The notes under the pieces were generated by a model. The model searched no databases and had not been told where the DNA came from. It saw nothing but the letters and a program-made list of their open reading frames with translations. DNA of 64,000 nt from Pelagibacterium luteolum (GTDB lineage: Bacteria; Pseudomonadota; Alphaproteobacteria; Rhizobiales; Devosiaceae). Position numbers and translations under genes: made by a program. Positions within the stretch are counted from its first letter, which is position 1, and each line of letters starts with the position of its first letter. The stretch lies in assembly GCF_900100665.1 (NCBI RefSeq), contig NZ_FNCS01000003.1, positions 62,001 through 126,000 on the forward strand, written 5' to 3'. Of the stretch, positions 7,332 to 16,281 are shown one piece after another.

Positions 7332-8732
7332 ATGACGACCTCCACATCACGCGTCGCGTCCGGATGGACCGCGGAGCTACGCGCTACATTTTTGCTCGCC
7401 TGGCCACTCGTCGTGGCCCAGGTCGCGCAAAACGCGCTCTTCACCACCGATGTCATCATGATGGGCTGGCTCGGGCCGGAATATCTTGCCGCTGGCACCC
7501 TCGCGACCTCGTTTTTTACCCCCTTCCTGCTGCTCGGCGGTGGCATCGTCTCCGCTGTCGCGCCGCTGGCCGCGCAAGCGCTCGGCTCGCGCCAGATCAA
7601 GAATGTCCGCCGCACCGTGCGCCAGGGCTTCTGGGCCGCGATCGTTGTCGCTGTGGCGCTCTTCCCCCTCATCTGGCAAATCCGCCCCATTCTCCTCTGG
7701 ACCGGACAAGACCCCGAGCTCGCCCGCATGGCCGAAGAGTACATGCAGATCGCAGTCCTCGTCCTTTTCCCGGGCCTCGGGCTCTTCGTCATCCGCTCGT
7801 TCCTCTCGGCGATCGGCAGCACGCAGGTGATCCTCTACGTCACCCTGGCCGGCGTGCTCGTCAACGCCATCGCCAACTACGCGCTGATCTTCGGCAATTT
7901 CGGCTTCCCGGCCCTTGAACTGCGCGGCGCGGCCATCGCGACGGTGATGACCAATGCGCTGATGTTCGGCCTGCTGCTCGCCTATGCCCTTCGCCACAAG
8001 AAATACCGCCGCTTCCATATCCTCGTGCGGTTCTGGAAGCCCGACTGGCTGCGCTTTCGCGAAATTTTCCGCATCGGCACCCCCATCGGCCTGACGCTGA
8101 TGGCCGAAGTCGGCATGTTCGCTGTCGCCGCCATCTTGATGGGCTGGCACGGCACCGACGCCCTTGCCGCCCACGCCGTCGCGCTCCAATGCGCTTCGTT
8201 CGCTTTCATGGTTCCGCTGGGCCTGTCCATGGCCGCCACCGTCCGAGTCGGCCTCGCCTTCGGCGCCGGCAGCGATCGTGGCATCGCCCTCGCCGGCTGG
8301 ACGGCGCTGGCCATCGGCGTCGGCTTCATGGTCGTGACCTGCCTCTTGTTCCTTACGGTCCCGCAGGTCTTCACCCGCCTCTTCCTCGACCCAACCGACC
8401 CCGGAAACCTCGCCGCCCTCGCCATGGCAACCACATTCTTGGGCATTGCCGGCCTCTTCCAGATCGTCGACGGCGCACAAGTCGTCGCCGTCCACGTCCT
8501 GCGCGGATTGAACGACACGAAAATCCCGATGGTCATCGCCCTCACCGGCTATTGGGGCATCGGCATGCCCGTCGCCTGGTATCTGGGCTCGCCCGACCGC
8601 CTCGCCGGCGTCGGCATCTGGCTCGGCCTCGCCGCCGGCCTCTCGGTCTGCGCCATCGTCCTCACCGCCCGCTTCGCCATGCGAGACCGCCTCGGACTCC
8701 TCAACCGCAGTCGCATCGTTCAAAGTCGATAG
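7332..8732 (+). CDS. MATE-family multidrug/Na+ efflux transporter (NorM-like)
   Basis: A 466-residue inner-membrane protein with twelve predicted helices in two similar halves, typical of NorM-type MATE exporters that use a Na+ or H+ gradient to expel cationic drugs. Characteristic stretches are LAWPLVVAQVAQNALFTTDVIMMGWLG in the first helix pair and the second-half counterpart FRIGTPIGLTLMAEVGMFAVAAILMG, each given here only to mark the repeat. The open frame extends 50 codons upstream, but that part has no membrane or family similarity, so the ATG at 7332 is chosen. No regulator or operon partner lies beside it, so the substrate cannot be guessed. Confidence 0.92.
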   Translation: MTTSTSRVASGWTAELRATFLLAWPLVVAQVAQNALFTTDVIMMGWLGPEYLAAGTLATSFFTPFLLLGGGIVSAVAPLAAQALGSRQIKNVRRTVRQGFWAAIVVAVALFPLIWQIRPILLWTGQDPELARMAEEYMQIAVLVLFPGLGLFVIRSFLSAIGSTQVILYVTLAGVLVNAIANYALIFGNFGFPALELRGAAIATVMTNALMFGLLLAYALRHKKYRRFHILVRFWKPDWLRFREIFRIGTPIGLTLMAEVGMFAVAAILMGWHGTDALAAHAVALQCASFAFMVPLGLSMAATVRVGLAFGAGSDRGIALAGWTALAIGVGFMVVTCLLFLTVPQVFTRLFLDPTDPGNLAALAMATTFLGIAGLFQIVDGAQVVAVHVLRGLNDTKIPMVIALTGYWGIGMPVAWYLGSPDRLAGVGIWLGLAAGLSVCAIVLTARFAMRDRLGLLNRSRIVQSR

Positions 8733-8776
8733 CGTCAGCACTTAGGGGAAAGCCCAACAGCTCGCCCCCCACACCC

Positions 8777-8806
8777 GTCACCCTCGGGCTCGACCCGAGG
8801 GCCCAC
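8777..8806. repeat. Interspersed GTCAYCC-type palindrome (copy 3)
   Basis: GTCACCCTCGGGCTCGACCC followed by GAGGGCCCA. Arms CCCTCGGG/CCCGAGGG. Nearly identical to the copy at 42640. Confidence 0.75.
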
Positions 8807-8830
8807 GCTGCCCCGACCAAGCTCGCAACC

Positions 8831-8861
8831 GTCATCCCGGCCTTGCGCTGGGACCCAGTAT
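8831..8861. repeat. Interspersed GTCAYCC-type palindrome (copy 4)
   Basis: GTCATCCCGGC...GCTGGGACCCAGTATGC: same words as the copy at 6600 with one arm mismatch. Copies 3 and 4 lie in tandem in the gap between the convergent MATE and pncB genes. Confidence 0.7.
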
Positions 8862-8889
8862 GCTCCGCCTCAATGGAAATGCCGCAGCG

Positions 8890-10200
8890 TCAAACCACAA
8901 CCGCCTGTTCCGCCATCTCCTCGTCCCCAAACACCCGCAGATACCGCGCGATCTCCCCCCGGTCCCCCACCGCCTTGGCAGGATTATCCGACAGCTTCAC
9001 CGCAGGCCGCCCATTGGCGCGCGAAACCTTGATCACCAGCGAAATCGGCGTCAATTGCGGCAGCGGCACCGGCGCCACGCCGGCAAAATCATTGGTCAGA
9101 TTGGTCCCCCACCCGAACGCCATCCGCACCCGCCCGTCGAAATGCCGATACGCCTTCTCGATCGTCTCGGTATCCAGCCCGTCCGAAAAGATCAGCAGCT
9201 TTTCGCGCGGATCGCGCCCATGCGCCCGCCACCAGTCGATGATCTTTTCGCCCCCCTCTATGGCCGGCGCGCTGTCGGGCCGAAACCCCGTCCAGTCCGC
9301 CACCCAATCGGGCGCATTGTCCAGAAACGACGCCGTCCCAAACGCATCGGGCAGAACGATCAGCAGATTTCCCCCATAATAGCCCTGCCAATCCTTGAGC
9401 ACCCCATACGGCGCCCGCCGCAACGCATCATCCCCTTCAGCCAGCGCCGCCGCCACCATGGGCAATTCATGCGCGTTGGTCCCCAACGCTTCAAGGTCCG
9501 TATCCATGGCCAAAAGCACGTTCGACGTCCCCGTCAGCGCATCGCCCAACCCTTCTTTAAGCGCCTCGACGCACCAGCGCTGCCACAAGAACGAATGCCG
9601 CCGCCGCGTCCCGAAATCGGAAATCTTCAGGTCCGGCAGCTTCTTCAACCGCTCGACCTTTTCCCATGTCCGCGCCTTGGCCCGCGCATAGAGCACATCG
9701 AGCGTGAACCGCCCCAGCCCGCGCATCGCCGCCCGCGACCGCAACTCATTGATGATCGCCAGCGCAGGAATTTCCCACATCGTCGTCTCGACCCATTTCC
9801 CATGGAAATGCAGTTCGAACTGCCCGTCTTTTTCGCTGAGCTCATAGTCCGGAAGCTGAAACCCCTCGAGCCACGCTAGAAAATCCGGCGCAAAAATCTG
9901 CTTGGTGCCGTAAAACGAGTTACCCGCCAGCCAGATCATCTCCTTTTTGGAAAATCGCAGCGTCCGCGCGTGGTCCAGTTGCTCACGCAGCTCGTCGATA
10001 TCGACCTCATCCGCCAATCGCACTTTCGTCGTGCGATTGGTCAGCGAGAAGGTCGCATCGACGTCCCGATACAACCCCCAGATCATCTGCAGCATCAAAA
10101 GCTTATAGAAATCGGTATCCAGCAGCGATCGCACGATGGGATCGAGCTTGAACGTATGATTGAAGACCCGCCGCGCGATGTCGGTTTTCGACGTACTCAC
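8890..10200 (-). CDS. pncB: Nicotinate phosphoribosyltransferase
   Basis: Converts nicotinate plus PRPP to nicotinate mononucleotide with ATP, the second step of NAD salvage through the Preiss-Handler route. The 436 residues begin near [20 protein letters not shown], contain [11 protein letters not shown], the His-phosphorylation region [25 protein letters not shown], and the PRPP-site block [13 protein letters not shown], all typical of PncB. A GTG start at 10200 was chosen because it overlaps the pncA stop by GTGA, which implies translational coupling; the open frame extends 25 codons further but inside pncA. Two tandem repeats lie just beyond its 3' end. Confidence 0.96.
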   Translation of the reverse strand: MSTSKTDIARRVFNHTFKLDPIVRSLLDTDFYKLLMLQMIWGLYRDVDATFSLTNRTTKVRLADEVDIDELREQLDHARTLRFSKKEMIWLAGNSFYGTKQIFAPDFLAWLEGFQLPDYELSEKDGQFELHFHGKWVETTMWEIPALAIINELRSRAAMRGLGRFTLDVLYARAKARTWEKVERLKKLPDLKISDFGTRRRHSFLWQRWCVEALKEGLGDALTGTSNVLLAMDTDLEALGTNAHELPMVAAALAEGDDALRRAPYGVLKDWQGYYGGNLLIVLPDAFGTASFLDNAPDWVADWTGFRPDSAPAIEGGEKIIDWWRAHGRDPREKLLIFSDGLDTETIEKAYRHFDGRVRMAFGWGTNLTNDFAGVAPVPLPQLTPISLVIKVSRANGRPAVKLSDNPAKAVGDRGEIARYLRVFGDEEMAEQAVVV

Positions 10201-10796
10201 CGAACGCTCACCCCGGCAGCCTTCATCCGCGCAATCATCGCGTCCACCGAACCATCCATGTCGATCCCCCGACACGCCTCAAGCGCAACGCTGGCCGAGA
10301 ACCCCTGTTTTACGGCATCAATCGCCGAAAACGCTACGCAGAAATCGGTCGCCAGCCCCACCAGCGTCAGATCGGCAATCCCCCGCTCGCGCAGATACCC
10401 CGTCAGCCCTGTCGGTGTTGTGTGGTCGTTCTCGAAAAACGCCGAATAGGAGTCGATCCCGCGGCGAAACCCCTTGCGGATGATCAGCTCGGCGCTCGTT
10501 ACATAAAGCTCGGGGTGAAACTCCGCCCCCGGGCTCCCCTGCACGCAATGGTCGGGCCACAATCGCTGCGGCCCGTAGTCCATTTCGATATCGGTGAACG
10601 GCGCCTTGCCTTCGTGCTGGCTGGCAAAGCTTGAATGGTCCGCCGGATGCCAATCCTGCGTCAGGATCACATGGTCGAATTCGGCCATCATACGGTTGAT
10701 GACCGGCACCACCTCATCGCCGCCATCCACGGCCAGCGCCCCGCCGGGGCAAAAATCGTTCTGCACATCGATAACGACAAGCGCCTTGCCAGCCAT
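10197..10796 (-). CDS. pncA: Nicotinamidase
   Basis: Hydrolyses nicotinamide to nicotinate and ammonia, feeding the PncB reaction encoded just downstream. The 199-residue isochorismatase-fold protein carries the catalytic triad: Asp10 ([15 protein letters not shown]), Lys108 (LIIRKGF) and Cys153 ([12 protein letters not shown]). The metal-binding cluster is also present, in [13 protein letters not shown] and in [14 protein letters not shown]. Its stop codon overlaps the pncB GTG start, so the two form a tight salvage operon. Enzymes of this family can also activate pyrazinamide, but that says nothing about the role here. Confidence 0.97.
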   Translation of the reverse strand: MAGKALVVIDVQNDFCPGGALAVDGGDEVVPVINRMMAEFDHVILTQDWHPADHSSFASQHEGKAPFTDIEMDYGPQRLWPDHCVQGSPGAEFHPELYVTSAELIIRKGFRRGIDSYSAFFENDHTTPTGLTGYLRERGIADLTLVGLATDFCVAFSAIDAVKQGFSASVALEACRGIDMDGSVDAMIARMKAAGVSVR

Positions 10797-10850
10797 AAGG
10801 TGAGTCTCCTCGATAATATGGCGGCACTACTGCAAGTCGGCGCGCCCGCG

Positions 10851-11420
10851 TCAACTCCCCGCGCGGGTGTGCTCCATGCCCAGCAACCCCATCACCTGCC
10901 CCGCCGCCTCCGCAGGCACCCCCGATGCCATCAGCACCTCCTGCGCAAAGCTCGCCGGCGCCGGCGCGGGCGCCGTGATGATCCGCCTATCGCTCACTGC
11001 CGCTGGCTGATCGACATAATGCCCCTGCCCGCGATACCCGGGAACCTGCGCCAGATACTCGGCGCCATTGGACGTATGCCGCACATCATCGAGCAAACCC
11101 GCGCGCGCCAACGCCAGTGTCCCCCCGCAAATCCCGGCCACCGCGCACCCCTTGTCGAACGCACTACGCAATTCAGCTTCGATGGCCGGCGGTACGTCGC
11201 TCTCGAACATCGGCCCGCCGCAAACCACGACGACCCCCGCCTCCGGCGCCACAAACCGCTCCAGCCCACCGACGTCAAGTCCGCCCACCGAGGCCACACC
11301 CTTGCCATCTGGCGAAACGAACCGGATATCTGCATCATAAAACGCGCGGCCAGTCCCAATCAGAACCCCGATTTCCCAGTCCGAATACCCCTCGGTCAAA
11401 ACGATAGTGATAGTGCTCAT
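10851..11420 (-). CDS. DJ-1/PfpI-family protein
   Basis: A 189-residue protein with the class I glutamine amidotransferase-like fold of the DJ-1/PfpI family. The nucleophile elbow is AGICGGTLALA with the expected Cys, preceded by VVVVCGGPMFESD. It starts at the ATG at 11420 with the typical first strand TITIVLTEGYSDWEIG; the frame is open 31 codons further upstream but without family similarity. Members act as proteases, glyoxalases or stress chaperones, and the sequence does not decide between these. It stands upstream of pncA on the same strand, 54 bases away, so it may share a transcript with pncA-pncB. Confidence 0.85.
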   Translation of the reverse strand: MSTITIVLTEGYSDWEIGVLIGTGRAFYDADIRFVSPDGKGVASVGGLDVGGLERFVAPEAGVVVVCGGPMFESDVPPAIEAELRSAFDKGCAVAGICGGTLALARAGLLDDVRHTSNGAEYLAQVPGYRGQGHYVDQPAAVSDRRIITAPAPAPASFAQEVLMASGVPAEAAGQVMGLLGMEHTRAGS

Positions 11421-11549
11421 GGCCTGTCTCCTTGTTCGCCCCGTCCCTATCGGCGCCCTGCGACATACCCTGTCAGCAGCCCTTGACGCACCGCCGCCTA
11501 TCGGCAAACTCACCCCACTCGATGGCAGAAGGACGCCCCCGCCCTAACC

Positions 11550-11579
11550 GTCATCCTGGGATCTATTCCCGGGATCCAG
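11550..11579. repeat. Interspersed GTCAYCC-type palindrome (copy 5)
   Basis: GTCATCCTGGGATC-TA-TTCCCGGGATCCAG, arms with one mismatch, in the divergent gap upstream of the YbaK gene. Confidence 0.7.
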
Positions 11580-11630
11580 CGCAGCACCAACCACGGCCAC
11601 TTCGTCAACTCGGACCTCGACCACCCATCC

Positions 11631-12107
11631 ATGACCGACCTCCGCCAATCCGAACTTCGCGTCGCCGCCGAACTCGCCCGCCACGAGCTTCCCGGCACGG
11701 TCACCGTTCTCGACCAACTCGCCACCACGGCCCAGATGGCCGCCGACGCCCTCGGCATCGAAATCGGCCGCATCGTCAAATCCCTGCTGTTCGTCGGCGT
11801 CGAGACCGGCGAACCCATCATGGTCCTCGTCTCGGGCGCGAACCGCGTCCACGAACGCCGCACATCCCGCCAGATCGGCCAGAAACTCGGCCGCGCCGAC
11901 GCCGATCTCGTGCGCGAAGCCACAGGCTTTGCCATCGGCGGTGTCTCGCCCTTTGGGCATCTCAAGCCCATGTCGATTTATATCGACGAAGACCTCTTTT
12001 CCCACGCGACTGTCTGGGCCGCCGCTGGGAACGCAAGATCGGTGTTCGAAATTACCCCCTCCGATCTCGAGCGCACCACCGGCGCAAAGCGGATCGTGGT
12101 GACCTAG
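11631..12107 (+). CDS. YbaK/EbsC-type aminoacyl-tRNA deacylase
   Basis: A 158-residue single-domain protein of the YbaK/ProX editing family, which hydrolyses mischarged tRNAs such as Cys- or Ala-tRNA(Pro). Conserved features are the lysine in RIVKSLLFVG near residue 50, EPIMVLVSGANRVHERR, and the glycine-rich substrate loop GFAIGGVSPFGH. The C-terminal VFEITPSDLERTTGAKRI is also typical. It is not fused to a prolyl-tRNA synthetase and has no obvious neighbours in the pathway. Which mischarged tRNA it edits cannot be told. Confidence 0.88.
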   Translation: MTDLRQSELRVAAELARHELPGTVTVLDQLATTAQMAADALGIEIGRIVKSLLFVGVETGEPIMVLVSGANRVHERRTSRQIGQKLGRADADLVREATGFAIGGVSPFGHLKPMSIYIDEDLFSHATVWAAAGNARSVFEITPSDLERTTGAKRIVVT

Positions 12108-12265
12108 CCACCGTCTGACGTTCCGACTATGCGCTGATAAACCTGTTCACCAAACCGGCGTCCGCTGCGCCCCGCTTGCGCGCCATCGCGAAACATGCCT
12201 TTGGATATGCAGGCATCGCATGCCCCGCCTAAACGTCACGCCACCAAGCAATTGCGGAGTCTTCC

Positions 12266-13222
12266 ATGGTCTATCTCATGCTCGTCATCGGTCTGGTCCT
12301 CCTGGTGGCCGGCGGTGAAGGCTTCGTGCGGGGCGCCGTCGCCATCGCGCGTAAATTCGGCATGTCCCCCCTGCTTATCGGCCTCACTCTGGTGGGCTTC
12401 GGCACCTCACTGCCGGAACTCGTGACGTCGGTCCAGGCCGCCCTCAACGGCTCCCCCGGCATTGCAGTGGGCAATGTTGTCGGCTCCAACATCGCCAATA
12501 TCTTGCTGATCCTCGGTATCACCACGCTGATCTACCCGGTCGTTGTCGACAAGGCGATCCTGCGCCGCGACGGCTCTGTCCTCGTGGTCTCGGCACTCGC
12601 CGGCACCGCGATCGTCCTCATCGGCAATCTGAACCGCCTGGCGGGCCTCGTCCTTGTCGCCCTGCTCATCGCCTATGTGGTGTTTTCCTACTTCGCCGAC
12701 CGCGCCTCCCAGACCAGCGCCAGTACCGGCGTGAAAGCGGAAGTCGAAGCCACCGGCGGACAGCAGGCCATCTGGATATCGGTGCTCTTTGTCATCGGCG
12801 GTCTGGCCCTCACCATTTTTGGCGCCCGGCTTCTGGTCAACGCCGCCGTCGAAATCGCCACAGCGCTTGGCGTGTCCGAAACCATCATCGGCCTCACCGT
12901 CGTCGCCGTTGGCACCTCCCTTCCGGAACTCGTGACCTCCGTCATCGCCGCCGTGCGCCGCCACACCGATCTCGCGCTGGGCAACATCATCGGCTCGAAC
13001 ATCTTCAATATCTTTTTCATCCTGGGCACCACCGCCCTCATCCAGCCGATCCCCGTCCCTGCCGAAATCGCCCGCCTCGACATCTGGGTCATGCTCGGCG
13101 CCACAGCCATCCTGCTGCTGTTCTCCTACACCCAACGCGAAATCGTCCGCTGGGAAGGCGGCATCCTCGTCGCCCTCTACGCCGCCTATGTCGGTTACCT
13201 CGCCTGGGGCGCGATGGCGTAA
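12266..13222 (+). CDS. Calcium/sodium antiporter, CaCA superfamily (YrbG-like)
   Basis: A 318-residue inner-membrane cation exchanger. It holds the two inverted alpha repeats that form the ion site: GFGTSLPELVTSVQAALNGS with GNVVGSNIANILLILG in the first half, and AVGTSLPELVTSVIAAVRRH with GNIIGSNIFNIFFILG in the second. Both repeats keep the key Glu and Ser/Asn residues. About ten hydrophobic segments are visible, with a polar loop around residue 155. The protein is the length of E. coli YrbG. Transport of Ca2+ against Na+ or H+ is expected but not proven for this subgroup. No partner genes. Confidence 0.93.
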   Translation: MVYLMLVIGLVLLVAGGEGFVRGAVAIARKFGMSPLLIGLTLVGFGTSLPELVTSVQAALNGSPGIAVGNVVGSNIANILLILGITTLIYPVVVDKAILRRDGSVLVVSALAGTAIVLIGNLNRLAGLVLVALLIAYVVFSYFADRASQTSASTGVKAEVEATGGQQAIWISVLFVIGGLALTIFGARLLVNAAVEIATALGVSETIIGLTVVAVGTSLPELVTSVIAAVRRHTDLALGNIIGSNIFNIFFILGTTALIQPIPVPAEIARLDIWVMLGATAILLLFSYTQREIVRWEGGILVALYAAYVGYLAWGAMA

Positions 13223-13258
13223 GCAAGAATTCTGAGTTCTGCGCCTCCCTATATCGTC

Positions 13259-13378
13259 GCGCCCCCCTTCCTTCTCCCCTTGGGGGACTTCGAGGCGGTG
13301 GCGCAGCCATCGATCGCTCCGGTGGAGCGATTGAAGCTGAAGTAGGTGGCCGCGGAGCGGTTCGGATGAGGGGGCGCC
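13259..13378. repeat. Mosaic intergenic repeat with nested inverted repeats
   Basis: CTTCTCCCCTTGGGGG, then GAGGCGGTGGCGCAGCC, a perfect inner palindrome ATCGCTCCGGTGGAGCGAT at 13313-13331, then TGAAGTAGGTGGCCGCGGAG and GGATGAGGGGGCGCC. The two ends pair (GCGCCCCCC with GGGGGCGC), so about 110 bases could fold into one branched structure between the convergent antiporter and miaA genes. The layout resembles mosaic intergenic repeats of rhizobia. Confidence 0.55.
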
Positions 13379-13412
13379 AGCATAGCCGGCGAGCGCGCTT
13401 ACCCGCTTGGTC

Positions 13413-14306
13413 TCACTCAAACGGGTCGACAAACCCCCAATCCCCAAACCGGTTCCGAAACCACGTCGACTGCCGCTTGGCATATTGCCGCGTCGCCGTC
13501 ACCGCCCGCTCCACAGCCTCGTCCCGCGAAATCTCACCGGCCAGCATCGCGGAAATCTCCTTGACCCCGATCGCCTTCATCGCTGGCAGCGACGGATCGA
13601 GCCCCAGCCCCAACAGCGCCTCGACCTCTAAAACAGCCCCCGCATCCATCATCGCGACGAACCGCTCCCCGATCCGCCGCCGCAACAGCCCCCGCTCCGG
13701 CATCAGAACGATCCGCTCCAGATCATACCCCTCCAGCAGCCCCGGCCCGTTCTCCCCCTGAAACGCGCTCAAATTCCGCCCCGTCGCCAGCTTGACCGAT
13801 AGCGCCCGCACCACCCTTTGCGGGTCGGCCACCGCCAAGCGCGCCGCCGTCTCCGGATCGTGCCGCGCCAGCAGATCCATCCGCCCCAACGCGTCGAGAC
13901 CGGCAATCATCGCCTCCGCCTCCGCCACAAACCGAGCCTCCACCGCCGGCACCTGCGCGAATCCGTTTATCAGCGCATCGAGGTAAAGCCCTGTTCCTCC
14001 AACGAAAATCAGCTCCTGATTCTCTGCCTCAGCCGCTTGAATCTGTTTCTCAGCATCTGCCAGCCACGCCCCGGTGGAATAGCGCATGCCCGGGCCCACA
14101 TGTCCGAACATCTCATGCCGCGCCGCCGCCAATTCCGCCGTCGAGGGTCGCGCCGTCAGCCTGTCGAGCACGCCGTAGACCTGCATCGAATCCGCATTGA
14201 CGATCCGCGCGCCGCTCTGTTGCGCCCGCGCGATGGCCAGCGCCGTCTTGCCGCTCGCGGTTGGACCCGCTATCAACACGGCGCGTCTGTTTTTGCGTCC
14301 AGCCAT
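13413..14306 (-). CDS. miaA: tRNA dimethylallyltransferase MiaA
   Basis: Transfers dimethylallyl from DMAPP to N6 of A37 in tRNAs that read codons starting with U. The 297 residues carry the P-loop GPTASGKTALA at 14-24, the DSMQVY block, VGGTGLYLDALINGF, and the late blocks GVKEISAML and TRQYAKRQSTWFRN that contact tRNA. The start is the ATG at 14306. The frame stays open far upstream, but that stretch is the complement of serB. It is transcribed back to back with serB with only 12 bases between the two ATGs. Confidence 0.96.
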   Translation of the reverse strand: MAGRKNRRAVLIAGPTASGKTALAIARAQQSGARIVNADSMQVYGVLDRLTARPSTAELAAARHEMFGHVGPGMRYSTGAWLADAEKQIQAAEAENQELIFVGGTGLYLDALINGFAQVPAVEARFVAEAEAMIAGLDALGRMDLLARHDPETAARLAVADPQRVVRALSVKLATGRNLSAFQGENGPGLLEGYDLERIVLMPERGLLRRRIGERFVAMMDAGAVLEVEALLGLGLDPSLPAMKAIGVKEISAMLAGEISRDEAVERAVTATRQYAKRQSTWFRNRFGDWGFVDPFE

Positions 14307-14318
14307 GGGTTTTTGCGT

Positions 14319-15194
14319 ATGTCCGTTCTCGTCCTGATCGCCAATCCCAACGAACCAGCGCTCTCCAGCGCGCTCGTTCAGGCGGTCCACAAAGAGACCC
14401 ATGGCGAAATCAACTGGCTTGCGCAAGGCATCGCCTGCGAGATCATATCGCCCCGCGCCGCCGATCCGCTCGACATCGCCCGCGACGTGCTCGGCAGCCA
14501 GCCCGTCGACGCCGCTCATATCCCGCTCGCCAACCGGCGCAAGCAGCTCCTCGTCGCGGACATGGATTCCACCATGATCGAGCAGGAATGCATCGACGAA
14601 CTCGCCGACGCGCTCGGCCTCAAGCCCCAGGTCGCCGAGATCACCGAACGCGCGATGCGCGGCGAACTCGATTTTGAAGCCGCCCTCGACACCCGCGTCG
14701 CCCTGCTCAAGGGCCTCGAACGCAAGATCGTCGAAGACGTCCGCCGCGAACGCATTACGCTCGCGCCCGGCGGCCGCGCGCTCATCCAGACCATGAAGGC
14801 ATACGGCGCCTACACCGCACTCGTCTCCGGGGGCTTTACCCTCTTCGCCGACTATTTCGCCAAACGCATCGGCTTTGACGAAGCCATCGCCAATGTTCTC
14901 GAATTCGACGAAACCGACCGCCTCACCGGCACCGTCGACAAGCCCATCGTCGACAAGACCACCAAGCGCAATCGCCTCATGGCCCTCACTGCGGAAAAGC
15001 ACCTCACCACCGCCCAGACAATGGCCGTGGGCGATGGCGCCAACGACCTCGACATGCTCTCCGCCGCCGGTCTCGGCGTTGCCATCCACGCCAAGCCCAT
15101 CGTCGCCGAACAAGCCGCCGTCCGCATCGACCACGCCGACCTCACCGCCCTCCTCTACCTCCAGGGCTACAATGACGACGACATCGTGCGGTAA
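14319..15194 (+). CDS. serB: Phosphoserine phosphatase SerB
   Basis: Last step of serine synthesis, dephosphorylating O-phospho-L-serine. This is a HAD-family enzyme of 291 residues: an N-terminal ~80-residue regulatory part (LVLIANPNEPALSSAL...), then motif I VADMDSTMIEQECIDELAD with nucleophile Asp, the substrate Glu/Arg region AMRGELDFEAAL, motif II LVSGGFTLFADYFA, and motif III VGDGANDLDMLSAAGLGVA. No Shine-Dalgarno sequence precedes the ATG at 14319 and the divergent miaA ATG lies 12 bases away, so the transcript may be leaderless or start inside miaA. The stop overlaps the next gene's start (TAATG). Confidence 0.95.
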   Translation: MSVLVLIANPNEPALSSALVQAVHKETHGEINWLAQGIACEIISPRAADPLDIARDVLGSQPVDAAHIPLANRRKQLLVADMDSTMIEQECIDELADALGLKPQVAEITERAMRGELDFEAALDTRVALLKGLERKIVEDVRRERITLAPGGRALIQTMKAYGAYTALVSGGFTLFADYFAKRIGFDEAIANVLEFDETDRLTGTVDKPIVDKTTKRNRLMALTAEKHLTTAQTMAVGDGANDLDMLSAAGLGVAIHAKPIVAEQAAVRIDHADLTALLYLQGYNDDDIVR

Positions 15195-15745
15195 TGCTCC
15201 AAACCACCCGCCTCAACCTCCGCCCATGGCGCACCTCCGATGCTGACGCTTACGCAGCGCTCCAGGGCGACCCCATCGTTCGCCGCTTCTTCCCCGCGCC
15301 CCTGAGGCGCGAACAGGCCGAAGCGGACCTCGCCGCCCACATGGACAAATTTGCTACGAACGGCTTCGGCATGCTCGCCGCCGAGCTCAAGTCCACGGGC
15401 GATTTCGTCGGCCTCATCGGCATCGGCCGCGTCCCCGACATCATCAAGTCGGTCATCCCCTCGCAGCCCGAAATCGAGATTGGCTGGGTCATCAACCACA
15501 GCTTCTGGGGCCAGGGCCTCGCCCCCGAAGGCGCCACCGCCTGCCGAGACTACGCGTTCCAAACCCTCGAATGCCCCGAGATCGTCGCCTTCACCGCCGC
15601 CATCAACACGCCGTCCCAGCGCGTCATGGAAAAGATCGGCCTCACCCGCGCGCCCGAGGACGATTACCTCCACCCTCGCATCCCCGAAGGCCACCCCCTG
15701 CGCCCCCACGTCCTCTACCGCATGAAGAACCCCGCCGGCTCCTGA
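15194..15745 (+). CDS. GNAT-family N-acetyltransferase (RimJ/RimL type)
   Basis: 183 residues of the acetyltransferase_3 subgroup: TTRLNLRPWRTSDADAYAAL at the start, EIEIGWVINHSFWGQGLAPEG as the acetyl-CoA-binding region, and INTPSQRVMEKIGL with the typical N-x-x-S...GF/L motif. Such enzymes acetylate protein N-termini or small amines; this one's target is unknown. It overlaps serB by one base in TAATG and is probably co-translated with it, but there is no known functional link between the two. Confidence 0.87.
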   Translation: MLQTTRLNLRPWRTSDADAYAALQGDPIVRRFFPAPLRREQAEADLAAHMDKFATNGFGMLAAELKSTGDFVGLIGIGRVPDIIKSVIPSQPEIEIGWVINHSFWGQGLAPEGATACRDYAFQTLECPEIVAFTAAINTPSQRVMEKIGLTRAPEDDYLHPRIPEGHPLRPHVLYRMKNPAGS

Positions 15746-15797
15746 CAGCAATTGTCAGCTAAAACATGTATCTCCTGACCAAACCCAGGAGATCAAA

Positions 15798-16193
15798 ATG
15801 CCCATCACCGGAAGCTGCCATTGCGGCGCCACCAAATTCGAGATCGATTTCACCCCCGAAACCGCCACGCAGTGCAATTGCAGCTTCTGCACCAAACGCG
15901 GCGCCCTATGGGCCTATGGCGACCCCGACCAGTTCCGCCTCCTCACCCCGATAGAGTACGCCCGCGCCTACGCCCGCTCGGCAGACAACAAGCACTATTT
16001 CTGCCCCACCTGCGGCTGCACGACCTTCTCCGACAATCCCGACTATTCAGCCTTCGCCAGCGGCGACTGGGCAGCCGCCGAAGCTAGCTTCGACCCCGCA
16101 AAGCGCCGCATCTCGGTCAATCTCTGGGTCCTCGACGATTTCGACATCACCGCTCTCCCCGTTACTCACGTCGACGGTAAATCCGGCTGGTAG
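15798..16193 (+). CDS. GFA/CENP-V-domain zinc protein
   Basis: A 131-residue protein of the glutathione-dependent formaldehyde-activating (GFA) family. All zinc cysteines are present: GSCHCGATKF near residue 6-10, CNCSFCTKRGALW near 35-40, and FCPTCGCTTF near 75-80. The founding member speeds up the reaction of formaldehyde with glutathione, but most relatives are untested, so the role in formaldehyde handling is only inferred. It is 52 bases after the acetyltransferase and may be the last gene of that run. Confidence 0.87.
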   Translation: MPITGSCHCGATKFEIDFTPETATQCNCSFCTKRGALWAYGDPDQFRLLTPIEYARAYARSADNKHYFCPTCGCTTFSDNPDYSAFASGDWAAAEASFDPAKRRISVNLWVLDDFDITALPVTHVDGKSGW

Positions 16194-16224
16194 GAGGGCT
16201 TACGCCGTCACCCTGCCCCACCCT

Positions 16225-16252
16225 GTCACCCCGGCGAAGACCCGGGGATGAC
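16225..16252. repeat. Interspersed GTCAYCC-type palindrome (copy 6)
   Basis: GTCACCCCGG-CGAAGA-CCCGGGGATGAC: almost perfect over its full length, including the outer GTCA/TGAC. It lies between the convergent GFA and DUF2065 genes. Confidence 0.75.
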
Positions 16253-16281
16253 AGCGGTGGATTCGCACGTGCGATCTTGAC

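Noticed and set aside
7377-8741. 454-codon minus-strand open frame, very acidic
   Set aside because: Antisense of the MATE transporter; Glu/Asp/Gly-rich composition is the usual shadow of membrane-protein codons.
14307-15134. 276-codon N-terminal extension of miaA
   Set aside because: It is the complement of serB and lacks similarity; MiaA proteins begin shortly before the P-loop.
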